A DNA stretch of 38,004 nucleotides from positions 1 to 38,004 of IMG/VR virus record IMGVR_UViG_3300020207_000069, one strand, 5' to 3'. A program made the translations under genes and the position numbers. Of this stretch, positions 1-10,554 are shown piece after piece; the stretch's first letter is position 1; each line of letters starts with the position of its first letter. The DNA comes from a virus. The notes under the pieces were generated by a model that was not told the DNA's origin, made no database searches, and saw only the letters and a program-made list of their open reading frames with translations.

Positions 1-1
1 T

Positions 2-3000
2 ACTAATACATTAGTAGTAAATCTTAATAAGCTGGCTAAGACAAAAGAATCTAATTTAACTACTGCTAATCCTATAGATTTTCTTTCTACAGATCAGCCA
101 GGCTTTAGAGGTATGAGAAGTACTATTAAAGCTATTGTGGAAGAATATGGGGCAAGCGTTGGTAGTACAGGATCTACAAGAAAACTTACAGCAGAGGGTA
201 CAACACAGTTTGAAACATCATTAAATAGTAGAGCTACAAGAGTAACTCAATTATTAAATGAAGCTAAAAGTTTAGATGATTTATTAGCTAACCCTGCTAC
301 GGCTAATTTCCATCCTGACAATAACCCTGCAATGGCAACAAACCCAATTATGAAATCATTATTCATAATGGATAAAGGAGCTATTGGTTATAAGTCTCGT
401 AAACAAGGAACTAAATTATATTTATTTAATGTAAGTGGTGTAACTGTTGAAAGACAGGATATTGTATTTAATGAAAAACTAGGTGCCGATGTACCGTTAG
501 GTCCACCTTCAATTTACGGAACTAAGAATATCTCTCTTGATGAATACACTAAATTAAATCAAGATATACATACATTGTTCCTTGGAGGATATGTAGAAAA
601 TGTTAGAGCATCTGATAAAAGTACATCACTAGCTTGGAAAGTTTCTGGTGAAAATGCAAACATTACTCCTGCAGATGTAATAAATAAAACTTATTTATAC
701 AAAGCTACTCAAGCTGTAGTAGACATTTTAGCTGGTGAAATAGCTACAATGAGTAAATACTATAATGCTGAATTAAATGTATTTGACTCTAAGGGCAATC
801 CTATTAAGCTTAATGAATGGCAATTCTTTTCAGATGATGTTTTAATTGATTCTGATACACGAAGAAGACTTAATGGGTTTATTGGTGAAGCTGAGTACAA
901 TGCGGCTGAACTAAGTCAAATGATAATGAAGGAAATGCCTGAAGTTAGAGAAGGTATTGAAGAAGGCATTCGTAGAAAAATTAGAATAGAGTTAGAAAAG
1001 CTTAATGCTATTATTGATAATAACATTGATCTTACAGGTAATGATATTGTATTAGGTAAAGATCTTAGAAGGAGTATTGAGCAAAGAGCTAAGTTACCTA
1101 GTAGGCCTGCATTAAAAACAGCAGTATTGACAGCATTCATTACAGAATCTATGATTCGTAATCATGCAATGTTTAGCATTACAAATGGTACATTAGCTAG
1201 CTACAGATCTGCAGATGATGTCATTAAGCGTAATACAATTACATCTACTGGTAATTCATTTCGTTCAGATCAAGCAGCTCAAGCATATATTAGTGCTCAA
1301 GGTAGATTATTAGAAGCTGCGTACTCTAGAAGAACCGGTAAGCCTGTAATGCCTAGAGATTACACAGGAGTTCTTAGAACAGCTATTCTTAAAGAAATGA
1401 CTATAGATGGTCAGAAGCTTAATAAAGAATGGTATGAGTTAGCTGAAAATAGTTTTAAAGCAGAAGGATATTCTCAAGAAGAAATAAATAATATTCTAGA
1501 GGCTTATCGTAGCATGGATGAAGCAGATGCTCAAGCTTACATTACTATGGATACTTATAGACAATTAAGTATTGCAAGTGATGAATGGACATCTGAACAA
1601 GAGTACATGTATAACAAATTGGTTGCTGGTGAAAACATTAACAACCCTCAGCAATATTTCCCAGTAAGAAAGTATCAATATACAGGACCGTTGCTTAATG
1701 CAGGAGCTCCTGTACAGGCATTGCATAAGTATTCATTATTTCCATTAATTCCTACTGTTATTTCTGGAACTAATTTGGAGAAGTTGAATAATGCAATGAT
1801 GGAAGCAGGCATAGATTATGCTACTTATGAAACAGGTAATAAAGCTGCAAGAGTTGGACAGCCTGTAGAAGCATTTGTAATTAATGAAGAGAATGGTGTT
1901 CGTACAGTTCCTGAAAATGTTGCATCTGATTTAAAAAATAATGTTAACCTAATTCATGTTGAATACTTAAGAGATCAGCTTAGAATTAATAATCAGTATA
2001 AAAAGTCTGCTACCTTCTCAACTCAGTTTAGAAAACTTCTTGGAGATGGTATTTATGAGAATGGTAAAGCTAAAAACAAAAAGTTAGCAAAAGCTCATGA
2101 AGCGTTTCTAAAAAATATTGATGATTTGATTGCTTATGAAACTGAGCAGTTAGAAAAAGAAATCAATACTAAAAAGAAATTGGTTTCTCTAATCAAGAAA
2201 GAGTTGCAGCGTAGAGATTTAGAAGACTATAAGATTGAAGCTATAGACATAGATCGTAATGGTAATCTTAAGTATAATTTAGATGCATTACCAGCAGCAG
2301 CAGAAATGGAAAAGATTTTAAATGCTGTTGTAAATAGAAGATTGATTAGAGCTAAGCTTACAGGTGAAGCTTTAGTACAAGTGTCTTCAGCTGGATTTGA
2401 AAAAGTTGAAACGTCTAATGATTTAAAATTCTATAGACCAGGGCAAGCAGCTCAAGTTAAAATACCTTTACAAGGAGAATACAGAAAGCTTTTGTATATG
2501 AAGCACCCTGATGGTAAGGCCATTAATTCTTTAGAAAGACTGAATGCTTTGTTAAAAGATCCTAAATGGATGAAAGAAAACAAAGCTCTTGTAAGTATGA
2601 CGGGTGTACGTATTCCAGTACAAGGTCTTAACTCTATGGAATTCTTTGAAGTTGCAGAATTCTTACCACCTGCTGGAGGAAATATTATTGTTGTTCCTAC
2701 AGAAATGGTAGCTAAGTCTGGATCTGATTTTGATATTGATAAACTTACAATGTATTTCCCTACCATTTTTGCAGGTAAGAGAAAAAATGCTAAGAGTAAA
2801 AAAGTAGATGCTTTAACAGATCAAATGTTAGACGCAATCTTTGGGGAAACTATTGAAGAAGGTGAGTATGTAGTAGAGCTTGATGAGCAAGGAGTTAATA
2901 AGTACAAGAATAATATTATTAACTTGTCTAGAGAAATTCTATTACATCCTGATAACTTCACTAAGCTTATTAGACCTATTGCTACAGACTTGGTTAAAGA

Positions 3001-5056
3001 AACATCTGAAGCTTATGCTGAGTTAGAATCTACAGAAGATGCGTTAAGCAAATCATCTGTATTTGATTACTCTTATAACTTAAAGAAGCAGCAAGAAAAC
3101 TCTATTGGTAAAAGAGCATTGGGTATTAGTGCTAAGGGCAATACTTATAACACAATGTTCCAAAAAGTTTCAAAAGAAATGTCTGATACATTTGCGTATC
3201 ATAGCGCATTTACGTCTTTGTATGGCTCTCCTTTTGTTTCTTTAAAGATGGCTGAAAATGTTACAAATGATAGTGGAGAGCCTATAACTATTAACTATAC
3301 AGTTTTCAACAAAAAAAGCATTCAACTACCATTTGGTAAAATTGGTGATCTAAAAGATTCTCAAGGTAAGCATCTTAAATCTGATATTATATCTCAGATT
3401 ATGAATGGTCACGTAGACGTTGCAAGTGATTCTTGGATCTTTAATATTGGTGCAGATGATGTAACAACCTCATATCTTTTAAATCTTATTGATATGGGAG
3501 TTAATTACGATTATGCTGTAAGATTCTTAAACAATTCTTTTGTACGTGAGTATTTAAATTTGTTTAGAGCTTTGAAAAAGAGTGATCTTAACAAGGCAAT
3601 TCTTCCTAATATGATGGAAGACTATACTGTTATAAATATGATGCTTAGAAAGCACGCTCGTTCTGAGTATGATATCATTCTAGGAAAGAAAGATAAGCAG
3701 ACTGGAGAATATCTTTATGATGATCAGGGTAATGTTGTAACAAGACCGCCCGGGACTAAAGATTTATTTCAAATAGTTTCTATATTAGAAGCTAAGTCTA
3801 CATTAACAGAAGACCAGCTTAAAAGCAATACAGATCTTTCAGCTCTTATGGAGTTCATGAAGTTTGTTTATTATGTTAAGCCAATGAAGTCAATAAGACT
3901 TACTACTGATGTAGATACAAAGAAATCTGCAACTTTTGTAGAAGCAGCCGCTGAATCAGAAAATGTATTTAACCTTACTACTAACCCTGTCACTAGTGAT
4001 TTTGTAGACCAGCTTTTGTCTAATAATGTTTTAGGTACGTTTGCAAATGTTAAAGATTTCCAGATGACTGCCTTTAATGAACTGTTTGGATTTAGAGCAG
4101 ATCGTACTTTCATTAAAAGTTTAAATAGATCAATAGCTTCTACAGATCTAGCTTATGATAAAGAGGGAAGAGAAAAATATATTGCAGCGGTAACAAATGG
4201 TTTTACAAGCTACTTAGTTAATCGTATTAGTTTTCCATTCACTTCAGAAAATTTTACAACTGTTAAATCTTACAAGGGTCTGCCTGTAAATTTTGTTAAG
4301 TTTGATAACAATCTTGCTGGTCAGGTTGCTATATCTAAAGATGGTGTAATCAATATAGATATTCAAAACCTTAATGCTAAGAGTGCGGCTTTGATGAATA
4401 AGTTTGATTTAACTTATCCTCAGCTATTATCTGTAGTATTAGAATCTCAATACATAAGAGCTACAGCAGAAGAGTCAGTTACAGATCATATAGAAAGAGC
4501 TATTGCAAATCTATATATTGATAAGCATCTTATTGACTTTACTAATCCAAATGGGGTTGCTCAAAAGTATCAAGAGATGATGGATAATAAAAAAGCTGTA
4601 GCTGCTCTAGAGGGGTACTCTATTGTAGAAGATCTTATAATCTATGATTACAATGGTGGTAAAATGATTGGTATTAAAACTGATCGTGCTAATGTTGAAG
4701 ACATGGAGCGTTACCATGCAGAAATTAAAATGCTGCAAGAGTCTGCAAATCCTATGGTAAGAGAATTCTTTACTAGATTGCCGCAAGTTGTTACATCTGT
4801 AGAAGGTTTTAAAAACGGAAGGTTCTCTCTAATTAATGTTGTACCTTTTGATCAGGTATCGCAAAAAGCTAATGAAGCAATTAAAGACTATAAGTCTCTA
4901 CCAGAAGAAATTAAAGAAACTATTATAGGTGACTACTTTAGTAAAACTAATGGGCCTATTCAAATGATAGAAGTTTCTGAAGAATTTGCTGATAGAACTG
5001 TAGAGCTTAAGACTGATGAGGAAGTTGAAGAATTTATTAAAAAGTGTAAAGTATAA
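2..5056 (+). CDS. virion-packaged DNA-directed RNA polymerase, crAss-like phage type (5' end outside window)
   Basis: Large single-chain RNA polymerase, inferred to be carried in the virion and to transcribe early phage genes after ejection, by analogy with gp66 of Cellulophaga phage phi14:2. The key sign is GSDFDIDK at 2720-2743: DFDID (2726-2740) matches the metal-binding DxDxD motif of double-psi beta-barrel polymerases of the YonO/crAss type. It is preceded by an RIPVQG...FLPPAGG stretch at about 2610-2690, as expected for this barrel. The first in-frame ATG is at 113, but the frame is open back to base 2 without a stop, so the gene starts upstream and this is only its C-terminal 1684 or so residues. 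It overlaps the next gene by one base (TAATG). Family call rests on the motif and its context; no second catalytic motif was aligned. Confidence 0.82.
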   Translation, partial: TNTLVVNLNKLAKTKESNLTTANPIDFLSTDQPGFRGMRSTIKAIVEEYGASVGSTGSTRKLTAEGTTQFETSLNSRATRVTQLLNEAKSLDDLLANPATANFHPDNNPAMATNPIMKSLFIMDKGAIGYKSRKQGTKLYLFNVSGVTVERQDIVFNEKLGADVPLGPPSIYGTKNISLDEYTKLNQDIHTLFLGGYVENVRASDKSTSLAWKVSGENANITPADVINKTYLYKATQAVVDILAGEIATMSKYYNAELNVFDSKGNPIKLNEWQFFSDDVLIDSDTRRRLNGFIGEAEYNAAELSQMIMKEMPEVREGIEEGIRRKIRIELEKLNAIIDNNIDLTGNDIVLGKDLRRSIEQRAKLPSRPALKTAVLTAFITESMIRNHAMFSITNGTLASYRSADDVIKRNTITSTGNSFRSDQAAQAYISAQGRLLEAAYSRRTGKPVMPRDYTGVLRTAILKEMTIDGQKLNKEWYELAENSFKAEGYSQEEINNILEAYRSMDEADAQAYITMDTYRQLSIASDEWTSEQEYMYNKLVAGENINNPQQYFPVRKYQYTGPLLNAGAPVQALHKYSLFPLIPTVISGTNLEKLNNAMMEAGIDYATYETGNKAARVGQPVEAFVINEENGVRTVPENVASDLKNNVNLIHVEYLRDQLRINNQYKKSATFSTQFRKLLGDGIYENGKAKNKKLAKAHEAFLKNIDDLIAYETEQLEKEINTKKKLVSLIKKELQRRDLEDYKIEAIDIDRNGNLKYNLDALPAAAEMEKILNAVVNRRLIRAKLTGEALVQVSSAGFEKVETSNDLKFYRPGQAAQVKIPLQGEYRKLLYMKHPDGKAINSLERLNALLKDPKWMKENKALVSMTGVRIPVQGLNSMEFFEVAEFLPPAGGNIIVVPTEMVAKSGSDFDIDKLTMYFPTIFAGKRKNAKSKKVDALTDQMLDAIFGETIEEGEYVVELDEQGVNKYKNNIINLSREILLHPDNFTKLIRPIATDLVKETSEAYAELESTEDALSKSSVFDYSYNLKKQQENSIGKRALGISAKGNTYNTMFQKVSKEMSDTFAYHSAFTSLYGSPFVSLKMAENVTNDSGEPITINYTVFNKKSIQLPFGKIGDLKDSQGKHLKSDIISQIMNGHVDVASDSWIFNIGADDVTTSYLLNLIDMGVNYDYAVRFLNNSFVREYLNLFRALKKSDLNKAILPNMMEDYTVINMMLRKHARSEYDIILGKKDKQTGEYLYDDQGNVVTRPPGTKDLFQIVSILEAKSTLTEDQLKSNTDLSALMEFMKFVYYVKPMKSIRLTTDVDTKKSATFVEAAAESENVFNLTTNPVTSDFVDQLLSNNVLGTFANVKDFQMTAFNELFGFRADRTFIKSLNRSIASTDLAYDKEGREKYIAAVTNGFTSYLVNRISFPFTSENFTTVKSYKGLPVNFVKFDNNLAGQVAISKDGVINIDIQNLNAKSAALMNKFDLTYPQLLSVVLESQYIRATAEESVTDHIERAIANLYIDKHLIDFTNPNGVAQKYQEMMDNKKAVAALEGYSIVEDLIIYDYNGGKMIGIKTDRANVEDMERYHAEIKMLQESANPMVREFFTRLPQVVTSVEGFKNGRFSLINVVPFDQVSQKANEAIKDYKSLPEEIKETIIGDYFSKTNGPIQMIEVSEEFADRTVELKTDEEVEEFIKKCKV

Positions 5057-8000
5057 TGCAAGCTTGTCCTAATATATCTTCTCCTGAATGGAGAAAGCTA
5101 GTAAGTGTTGTAGGTGAAATGGAAGCTTACAGAGACTTTATGACATACGGTACTATCCGTGATGTTGCCTCTGTATTAATGACTGTTAAATCTAGAACTC
5201 CAGAAGAGAGTAGTAAGATTCAAAAAGCTACAAGTGTTATTGAGAATTCTATTGTGGAGTTAAATAACACAATGGCTGCTGCTGGGTTGCATAAATTAGC
5301 TGGTACTATATCTAATAATCTTGGAGTTGCTTATGAAACAATAAGTATAGAAGATGCATATGAGCTTTTAGAACAGGCTGATACTAAGTACAATAATGAA
5401 GCTGCATTTACTTATCAAAATAAAGTATACTTTGTAAATGAGATCTTAAATAAAGACATGGTTCTTCATGAGTTTTCTCACCCTCTTGTTAAAGCAGTTA
5501 GACTTCAGAACAAAGAGTTATTTACTAAGCTTTATGAAGAAGCAATTGCTTTACCGGGTATTGCAGACATCATTAAAGAAAGATACTCAGACCAGTCTAT
5601 AGAATCACAGCAAGAAGAGGCTATAGTTAGAGCTATGTCTATTGCTAAACCAGAGTCAGGTTTTTGGAAGAGAGTTGGCTATGCATTAAAACAGTTAATT
5701 AGAAAGGTCTTTGGTAGACAGGTTAAAGTAAATACTCTTTCTAAGAATACAACGCTTGCAGATCTGTTTCAAATGATGCAGACTGAAGAGTTTGATATTC
5801 AGTTTGTAGATAGTAGTAATGATAATGTTGTAAGCTTTATTAGAGAGCAAAAAACATTAAATGATTTTTTAGCTAATGAAGCAAGTTCTCCTAAAATAGA
5901 GATACTATTAGAGGATTTAAAAAAGCTTACTAATCATGCTGCAAGATTGGTAGAAGATGAGCAGGTTGATAAGGCTATTGGTGAGTTTTTAGAAACAGAA
6001 GATGGTCGTTTTATATTTGATGAAATTGCTAGAGAGCTTGGTAAGTTTAAGCAGTTTAATCAAGAAGCTGAAAAGTATATTAAGAATGAAAGACCGATGC
6101 CTAAAGATTTGGCATCACTGGTTATTACAAGAAACCTTGCAGTACTTTCAAACTCAATAGCTCAGTTAGATATTCTTTTAGAAAACTTAGGTCAAGCGTC
6201 TGTTAAACTAAGTGCGGATCCTACTCAAGCAGAACTTATTGAAACTCAGGCAATACTTAAAATTGTACAAGGTGTTCAAGTTTGGGTTGGTAGTTTAGAG
6301 TCTTTAATGAAAGAAAATAAAGTTCCTCCAGGAAATGAGGTAAGAACTGATATTGGAAGAATTGGAACTATTGCTTCAGAAATTGAATCAGAGATGAGAT
6401 CTGTATTCAAAGAGTTTGCTATTGAATTTTTATACGAAGAGAACGCAGATATTAGAGAGCAGGTAGAAGCTTACTATAATGAACGCTTAGAACAGCTAGA
6501 AAAAGAAAAAGCTCAAGGTAAAAATGTATCTAGACAGATAACTAATCTTAAAAAAAAGCGTGCTGAAAAACTACTAACTAAAGAAAATTTAAGAAAAGTA
6601 TTGTCTGGTGAATTAGGTGACGTTAACGTTGCTGGGGCAATGCTTGAAAACTTTTTAAATAATCCTGATCCTGTAATAGGTGGTTTTGCTTCTTGGTATA
6701 GAAAGCAAGCGTACAAAGCTCAAACTAAAATGCAAAAGCAGACAAATGAGTTTATTAAAAATGTATTACCTATTATTAAAGAAGCCGGATATAATTCAAA
6801 TAATCCTCAAGCTTTCTTTAGACAATTGCTTTTTCTAGATAAGACAGTTAAACTAGATGCAGCTTTTGATGAAGATTTGGGTAGTGATGTATACCAAAGC
6901 AAAGAGTTTGAAGTTTGGAGTTTATTAAATCCATATAAAAACTATTTAGCAGATCGTAAGATTTTGCAAGAAAAAATTGAGAAGGCACAATCTACAGATG
7001 ATTTAAGAGCTCTTCAAGATCTCTATCAGCAGAGAGAAGAGATGGATAAATTTTTTCATAGACGGTATACAAAAGAATACTATGATGCTTTTGAAGAATA
7101 TAATACTCCTGTAGGTAAAATTGCTCGTCAAAAGCTTGATGACCTTTATAATGAACTTACTCAGATAGATGATAAGATTAATGGGTATAATCCTCAAGAT
7201 GTAACTGAAGATGACTTTAATGAAAAGAAACTTATACTAAGAGATATTCGTCAACTATATTCAGAGGTGGATATTTATGGTAATAAGAAAAAAGGTGAAG
7301 ATCTTGAAGTTGCTCAGCTACTTAAAAGAGTTAGAGAGAAGAGTCAAGATTTTTATGAGTATAATGAAATACCAGGTCTATTTGATACAGCATACAATAA
7401 CTTCTTAGATAGTATTCAGCATGTTGAATTTGGATCAGAAGAATATGATGCTCTAGTAAATGACTGGTTAGATAGTAATACTCAAACTGCAGTTACTGAT
7501 GACTACTTTGAATTAGTAGATCAAATCTTAACTGAAATTGAAGAGCTTCAGAAAATGCTCGGTATGGAAAGCTCTTCAGTTAAAGAGGTATATAAAACTA
7601 TTAATGACATTAGTAAAGGTTTTCGTGATTCTACTAATGAAGTAGAAGCTACAGCAATTACTCCAGAAGCTCAGAAGAAAGTAAAAGATCTACAACAAAA
7701 GCTTTTGGATTTTAAAGCTGAGATGAGAAAGCTTAATGGTTTAACCCAGGCTGAAAGTGATAGGCTTACAGAGCTTTTAACTAAGAAGAATGAAGAAGGT
7801 ACAATAAGCAGAGAAGAAATGCTTGAGATCCGTTCTTTATTTGATAAGAAAAAAGCTGAAGGTAAAGACCCTGCATTATTGAAAAGACTTTTTTCTTTAT
7901 ACGCAAGTTTATCTGAACTAAGACAAACAGAACCTACTCAGTATTATGCTGATGCTATATCTGCACATTTGTCTAGAATTAAATCAGAGGGTACAGCTCC

Positions 8001-10467
8001 TGGATTATTTAGTGGTGCATGGCCTCTTGCTGACAGTTTAGTTCTTACTAAAGCATCTGTACAAGAGTTGATGAGTGATCCTATATTCATTAACACAATG
8101 CTGCAGGATAAAGAATTTTCTGATTGGTATAATAGAAACCATGTCTATGATAAGAAGAAGAATGAAACTCAGCGTACAGCATTGTGGAATGTTAAACGTC
8201 CTGCTGATTCAAGCTTTTATAAAACAATGACTTTACCTACTGGTGAAGAAATCATGCGTATTCCTAATAGAACTTTCCAAGAAAGAATTGTTAAAGACAA
8301 ATATGTATCAGAAAGAGTTGTTGGTAAGACTATAGATGTATGGGGTAATTACTTACCAGATTTATCTATTTCAAATAACCCTTATCGTAATGATGAATAC
8401 TTTAAATTGAAGAAAGAAAATCCTTCAATGTTTAAAGCTTTAACAGCTCTTACTGAATGGCATTTGTCTAAACAAGAAGGTCTTAACGTTACAGCTAGAT
8501 TAGGATATCAAATACCTAGATTTAGACCTGATAGACTTGAAAGAATTCAAGAGCTTACAAAAAGTGGAGCTATTGGTAAAACTTTAGATGATGCTAAAGA
8601 GAAGATCATGACTTCTGTAGATGATATACAGAATGGATTTAACTTTGATCAAAAGCAATTAGCAACTTTTGGTATTATTGATGATGAGTTATCACAAATT
8701 CCTATTCATGGTGTTGCTAAACTTGATAGTCCTAATGTTTCTTTAAACGTTATGGACAGTATTCTTAGATACAATAGCTCAGCTATTATGCAAGAAATGC
8801 TTATTGAAACAAGTCCTATTGCAAGAATGCTTATTGATGTAGTAGATGATCCGGATAATGCAATAAAAGATTTAGAAAAAATAGATAGACAGCTTCTAAA
8901 AAGAACAGGTCAGGTTGTTAATAGAAGTTATGCTAAAATTGCTAAGCATGATTCTATTAGATCTGTGGCATTAAATGCGTTTTATGAAAGAGAATATTTA
9001 GGTAAAGTTCATGCAGAAACTTTTATAGATAGATCTGCCCCACGGTTTAGAGCTGGTTACAGAATGTTCCAAAAAGGTACTGGTATAATGATGAGACTTG
9101 CATCTACATCATTCTTTGCAGTAAACATTCCTTCTGCATTAAAAAACCGTTTTGCAGCTGTTCTTCAAAATAATATAGAAGCTACTGCTGGAGATGTTCT
9201 TACACCTGAAGGTTATTTAAGAGGCAAGGTTGTAGCTAAAAGTGCCATTGCTCAGATTAGTTCTTCTATTACTTCTGATAAAGTAAAAGGTAAGCATGTT
9301 CAGATAGCTCAGATTTTTGATATTGATGGTCAACTTAATAAGCAAAAAGATCCTGTATCAAGAACATTTGCAAGAGATGCTGTATCACTTAGCTGGTTAT
9401 TCTCACCAAGAAAACTTTTACAAATGGATGCAACGTTGGAGTTGCTCTATGGTATGTTACACAGTAAAGTCATTGAACTTAAAGATGGTTCTAAGACAAC
9501 ACTTGGTGAAGCATTAGAATTAAAAGATGGTCAATTACAAGTAAGACCTGACACTAAAGAAGACTGGTCACTTACTAGTGATAACTTTATTAAGTTCCGT
9601 ATTCTATATCAAGGTAAGATGAATAGACTTCAAGGTACTTATGATTCAATTGACCAACCATTATTTGCTAGATACCTTATAGGTAGAATGATGCTTTTCT
9701 TAAGAAAGTATTTCATTTCAATGTTTATGAATAGGTTTGCAAGTACTAGAGTTCAATATGATACTAGACAAGTAGAAGAAGGATATTATAGATCTGGCAT
9801 GAAGTTCATGGGTAATTTTATGCAGGCTCTTTATAATCAATCAAGACATGGTGGAACATTTGCAGAGTTTGATAGAAACACAGCCGTAGAAAAGAAAGGT
9901 GCTATAAGAATGGGAGCAGATATCCTACAGCAAATAGTTCTTCTTACGGCCTATAAAGCTCTCATGAGTGTACTATTTGGTTACGATCCAGAGTCTGATG
10001 ATGATGATGAAAGAAAAACTGCATTGTTACGTAAAGGCTCTGGTGCTTTACCATTACCAATGACAAGTTCTAAGTATGACTTTAATCCCGTAGGTTGGTT
10101 CCAGTTGCACGCAATTAATCAAATGATGCAAGTACATCAAGAAGCTGCAACATTCTCACCATTAGGGTTAAATGGTAGCTCTCCTTTATCAGGATCTCTA
10201 TTAGAAATGTTTACATCGCCGTATAGTGCTATTGTGACTCCAACAGTTAGCCGCGGTATGGATGTATATAGCTTAGGAAGAAAGGCTGTGACAGGTGATA
10301 GAGGTGCTTATTATACACGCGATGTAGGACCATGGATGTGGCAAAAGCAAGGTTCAACTAAGATGACTGCGGAAACTCTGAAGTTTATTGGATTGAACGG
10401 TAAGACTGTAGATCCTGCGAATGCTATTGTGCAATGGCAACAAGGTCAAAAATTACGTAAGAGATAG
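5056..10467 (+). CDS. giant virion-associated protein with N-terminal zincin-like HExxH motif
   Basis: An 1803-residue protein, translationally coupled to the RNA polymerase by a TAATG overlap. In crAss-like phages the genes next to the polymerase encode very large virion or ejected cargo proteins, so a role in the particle or in genome ejection is inferred. Residues 138-142 read HEFSH, a zinc metallopeptidase HExxH motif, followed about 50 residues later by EEAIVRAM, which could supply the third ligand. The middle (about 430-1000) is long, charged and helix-rich with coiled-coil character (many Glu/Lys/Gln heptad-like runs). The last 500 residues have amphipathic or hydrophobic helices (for example near IVLLTAYKALMSVLFG, about 1632-1647) and an acidic run DDDDE. 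It ends just before a strong terminator. The protease activity is inferred from the motif alone. Confidence 0.7.
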   Translation: MQACPNISSPEWRKLVSVVGEMEAYRDFMTYGTIRDVASVLMTVKSRTPEESSKIQKATSVIENSIVELNNTMAAAGLHKLAGTISNNLGVAYETISIEDAYELLEQADTKYNNEAAFTYQNKVYFVNEILNKDMVLHEFSHPLVKAVRLQNKELFTKLYEEAIALPGIADIIKERYSDQSIESQQEEAIVRAMSIAKPESGFWKRVGYALKQLIRKVFGRQVKVNTLSKNTTLADLFQMMQTEEFDIQFVDSSNDNVVSFIREQKTLNDFLANEASSPKIEILLEDLKKLTNHAARLVEDEQVDKAIGEFLETEDGRFIFDEIARELGKFKQFNQEAEKYIKNERPMPKDLASLVITRNLAVLSNSIAQLDILLENLGQASVKLSADPTQAELIETQAILKIVQGVQVWVGSLESLMKENKVPPGNEVRTDIGRIGTIASEIESEMRSVFKEFAIEFLYEENADIREQVEAYYNERLEQLEKEKAQGKNVSRQITNLKKKRAEKLLTKENLRKVLSGELGDVNVAGAMLENFLNNPDPVIGGFASWYRKQAYKAQTKMQKQTNEFIKNVLPIIKEAGYNSNNPQAFFRQLLFLDKTVKLDAAFDEDLGSDVYQSKEFEVWSLLNPYKNYLADRKILQEKIEKAQSTDDLRALQDLYQQREEMDKFFHRRYTKEYYDAFEEYNTPVGKIARQKLDDLYNELTQIDDKINGYNPQDVTEDDFNEKKLILRDIRQLYSEVDIYGNKKKGEDLEVAQLLKRVREKSQDFYEYNEIPGLFDTAYNNFLDSIQHVEFGSEEYDALVNDWLDSNTQTAVTDDYFELVDQILTEIEELQKMLGMESSSVKEVYKTINDISKGFRDSTNEVEATAITPEAQKKVKDLQQKLLDFKAEMRKLNGLTQAESDRLTELLTKKNEEGTISREEMLEIRSLFDKKKAEGKDPALLKRLFSLYASLSELRQTEPTQYYADAISAHLSRIKSEGTAPGLFSGAWPLADSLVLTKASVQELMSDPIFINTMLQDKEFSDWYNRNHVYDKKKNETQRTALWNVKRPADSSFYKTMTLPTGEEIMRIPNRTFQERIVKDKYVSERVVGKTIDVWGNYLPDLSISNNPYRNDEYFKLKKENPSMFKALTALTEWHLSKQEGLNVTARLGYQIPRFRPDRLERIQELTKSGAIGKTLDDAKEKIMTSVDDIQNGFNFDQKQLATFGIIDDELSQIPIHGVAKLDSPNVSLNVMDSILRYNSSAIMQEMLIETSPIARMLIDVVDDPDNAIKDLEKIDRQLLKRTGQVVNRSYAKIAKHDSIRSVALNAFYEREYLGKVHAETFIDRSAPRFRAGYRMFQKGTGIMMRLASTSFFAVNIPSALKNRFAAVLQNNIEATAGDVLTPEGYLRGKVVAKSAIAQISSSITSDKVKGKHVQIAQIFDIDGQLNKQKDPVSRTFARDAVSLSWLFSPRKLLQMDATLELLYGMLHSKVIELKDGSKTTLGEALELKDGQLQVRPDTKEDWSLTSDNFIKFRILYQGKMNRLQGTYDSIDQPLFARYLIGRMMLFLRKYFISMFMNRFASTRVQYDTRQVEEGYYRSGMKFMGNFMQALYNQSRHGGTFAEFDRNTAVEKKGAIRMGADILQQIVLLTAYKALMSVLFGYDPESDDDDERKTALLRKGSGALPLPMTSSKYDFNPVGWFQLHAINQMMQVHQEAATFSPLGLNGSSPLSGSLLEMFTSPYSAIVTPTVSRGMDVYSLGRKAVTGDRGAYYTRDVGPWMWQKQGSTKMTAETLKFIGLNGKTVDPANAIVQWQQGQKLRKR

Positions 10468-10488
10468 AATATTATTTCAGATTTTAAC

Positions 10489-10519
10489 AAGAGGGGTTTT
10501 TATAAGCCCCTCTTTTTTT
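10489..10519 (+). terminator. rho-independent terminator after the virion protein genes
   Basis: Perfect 8-bp stem AAGAGGGG (10489-10496) / CCCCTCTT (10507-10514) with a 10-base loop, running into a T tract to 10519. It lies 22 bases after the stop of the 1803-residue gene and 35 bases before the holin-like gene, so it separates the virion genes from the lysis/signalling block. Confidence 0.9.
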
Positions 10520-10554
10520 GTATTTTATATATATAAGAACCAACAAATTAGATC

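Noticed and set aside
1709-1718. Palindrome CCTGTACAGG similar to the operator arms at 35200
   Set aside because: Single copy in the middle of the RNA polymerase coding region, explained by codons.
916-4113. Three minus-strand ORFs of 74-104 codons inside the RNA polymerase gene
   Set aside because: They lie antisense to a clearly coding frame, have no promoter, and their products show no family features.
9317-9517. Plus-strand 66-codon ORF inside the 1803-residue gene
   Set aside because: Alternative frame of a real gene, with no independent start signal.
10531-10554. AACCAAC leader before the holin-like gene, also seen before Met18 of the DnaA-like protein and at 37917-37923
   Set aside because: Only two plausible leaders; the third lies inside the coding end of the partial gene, so it is not a supported shared element.
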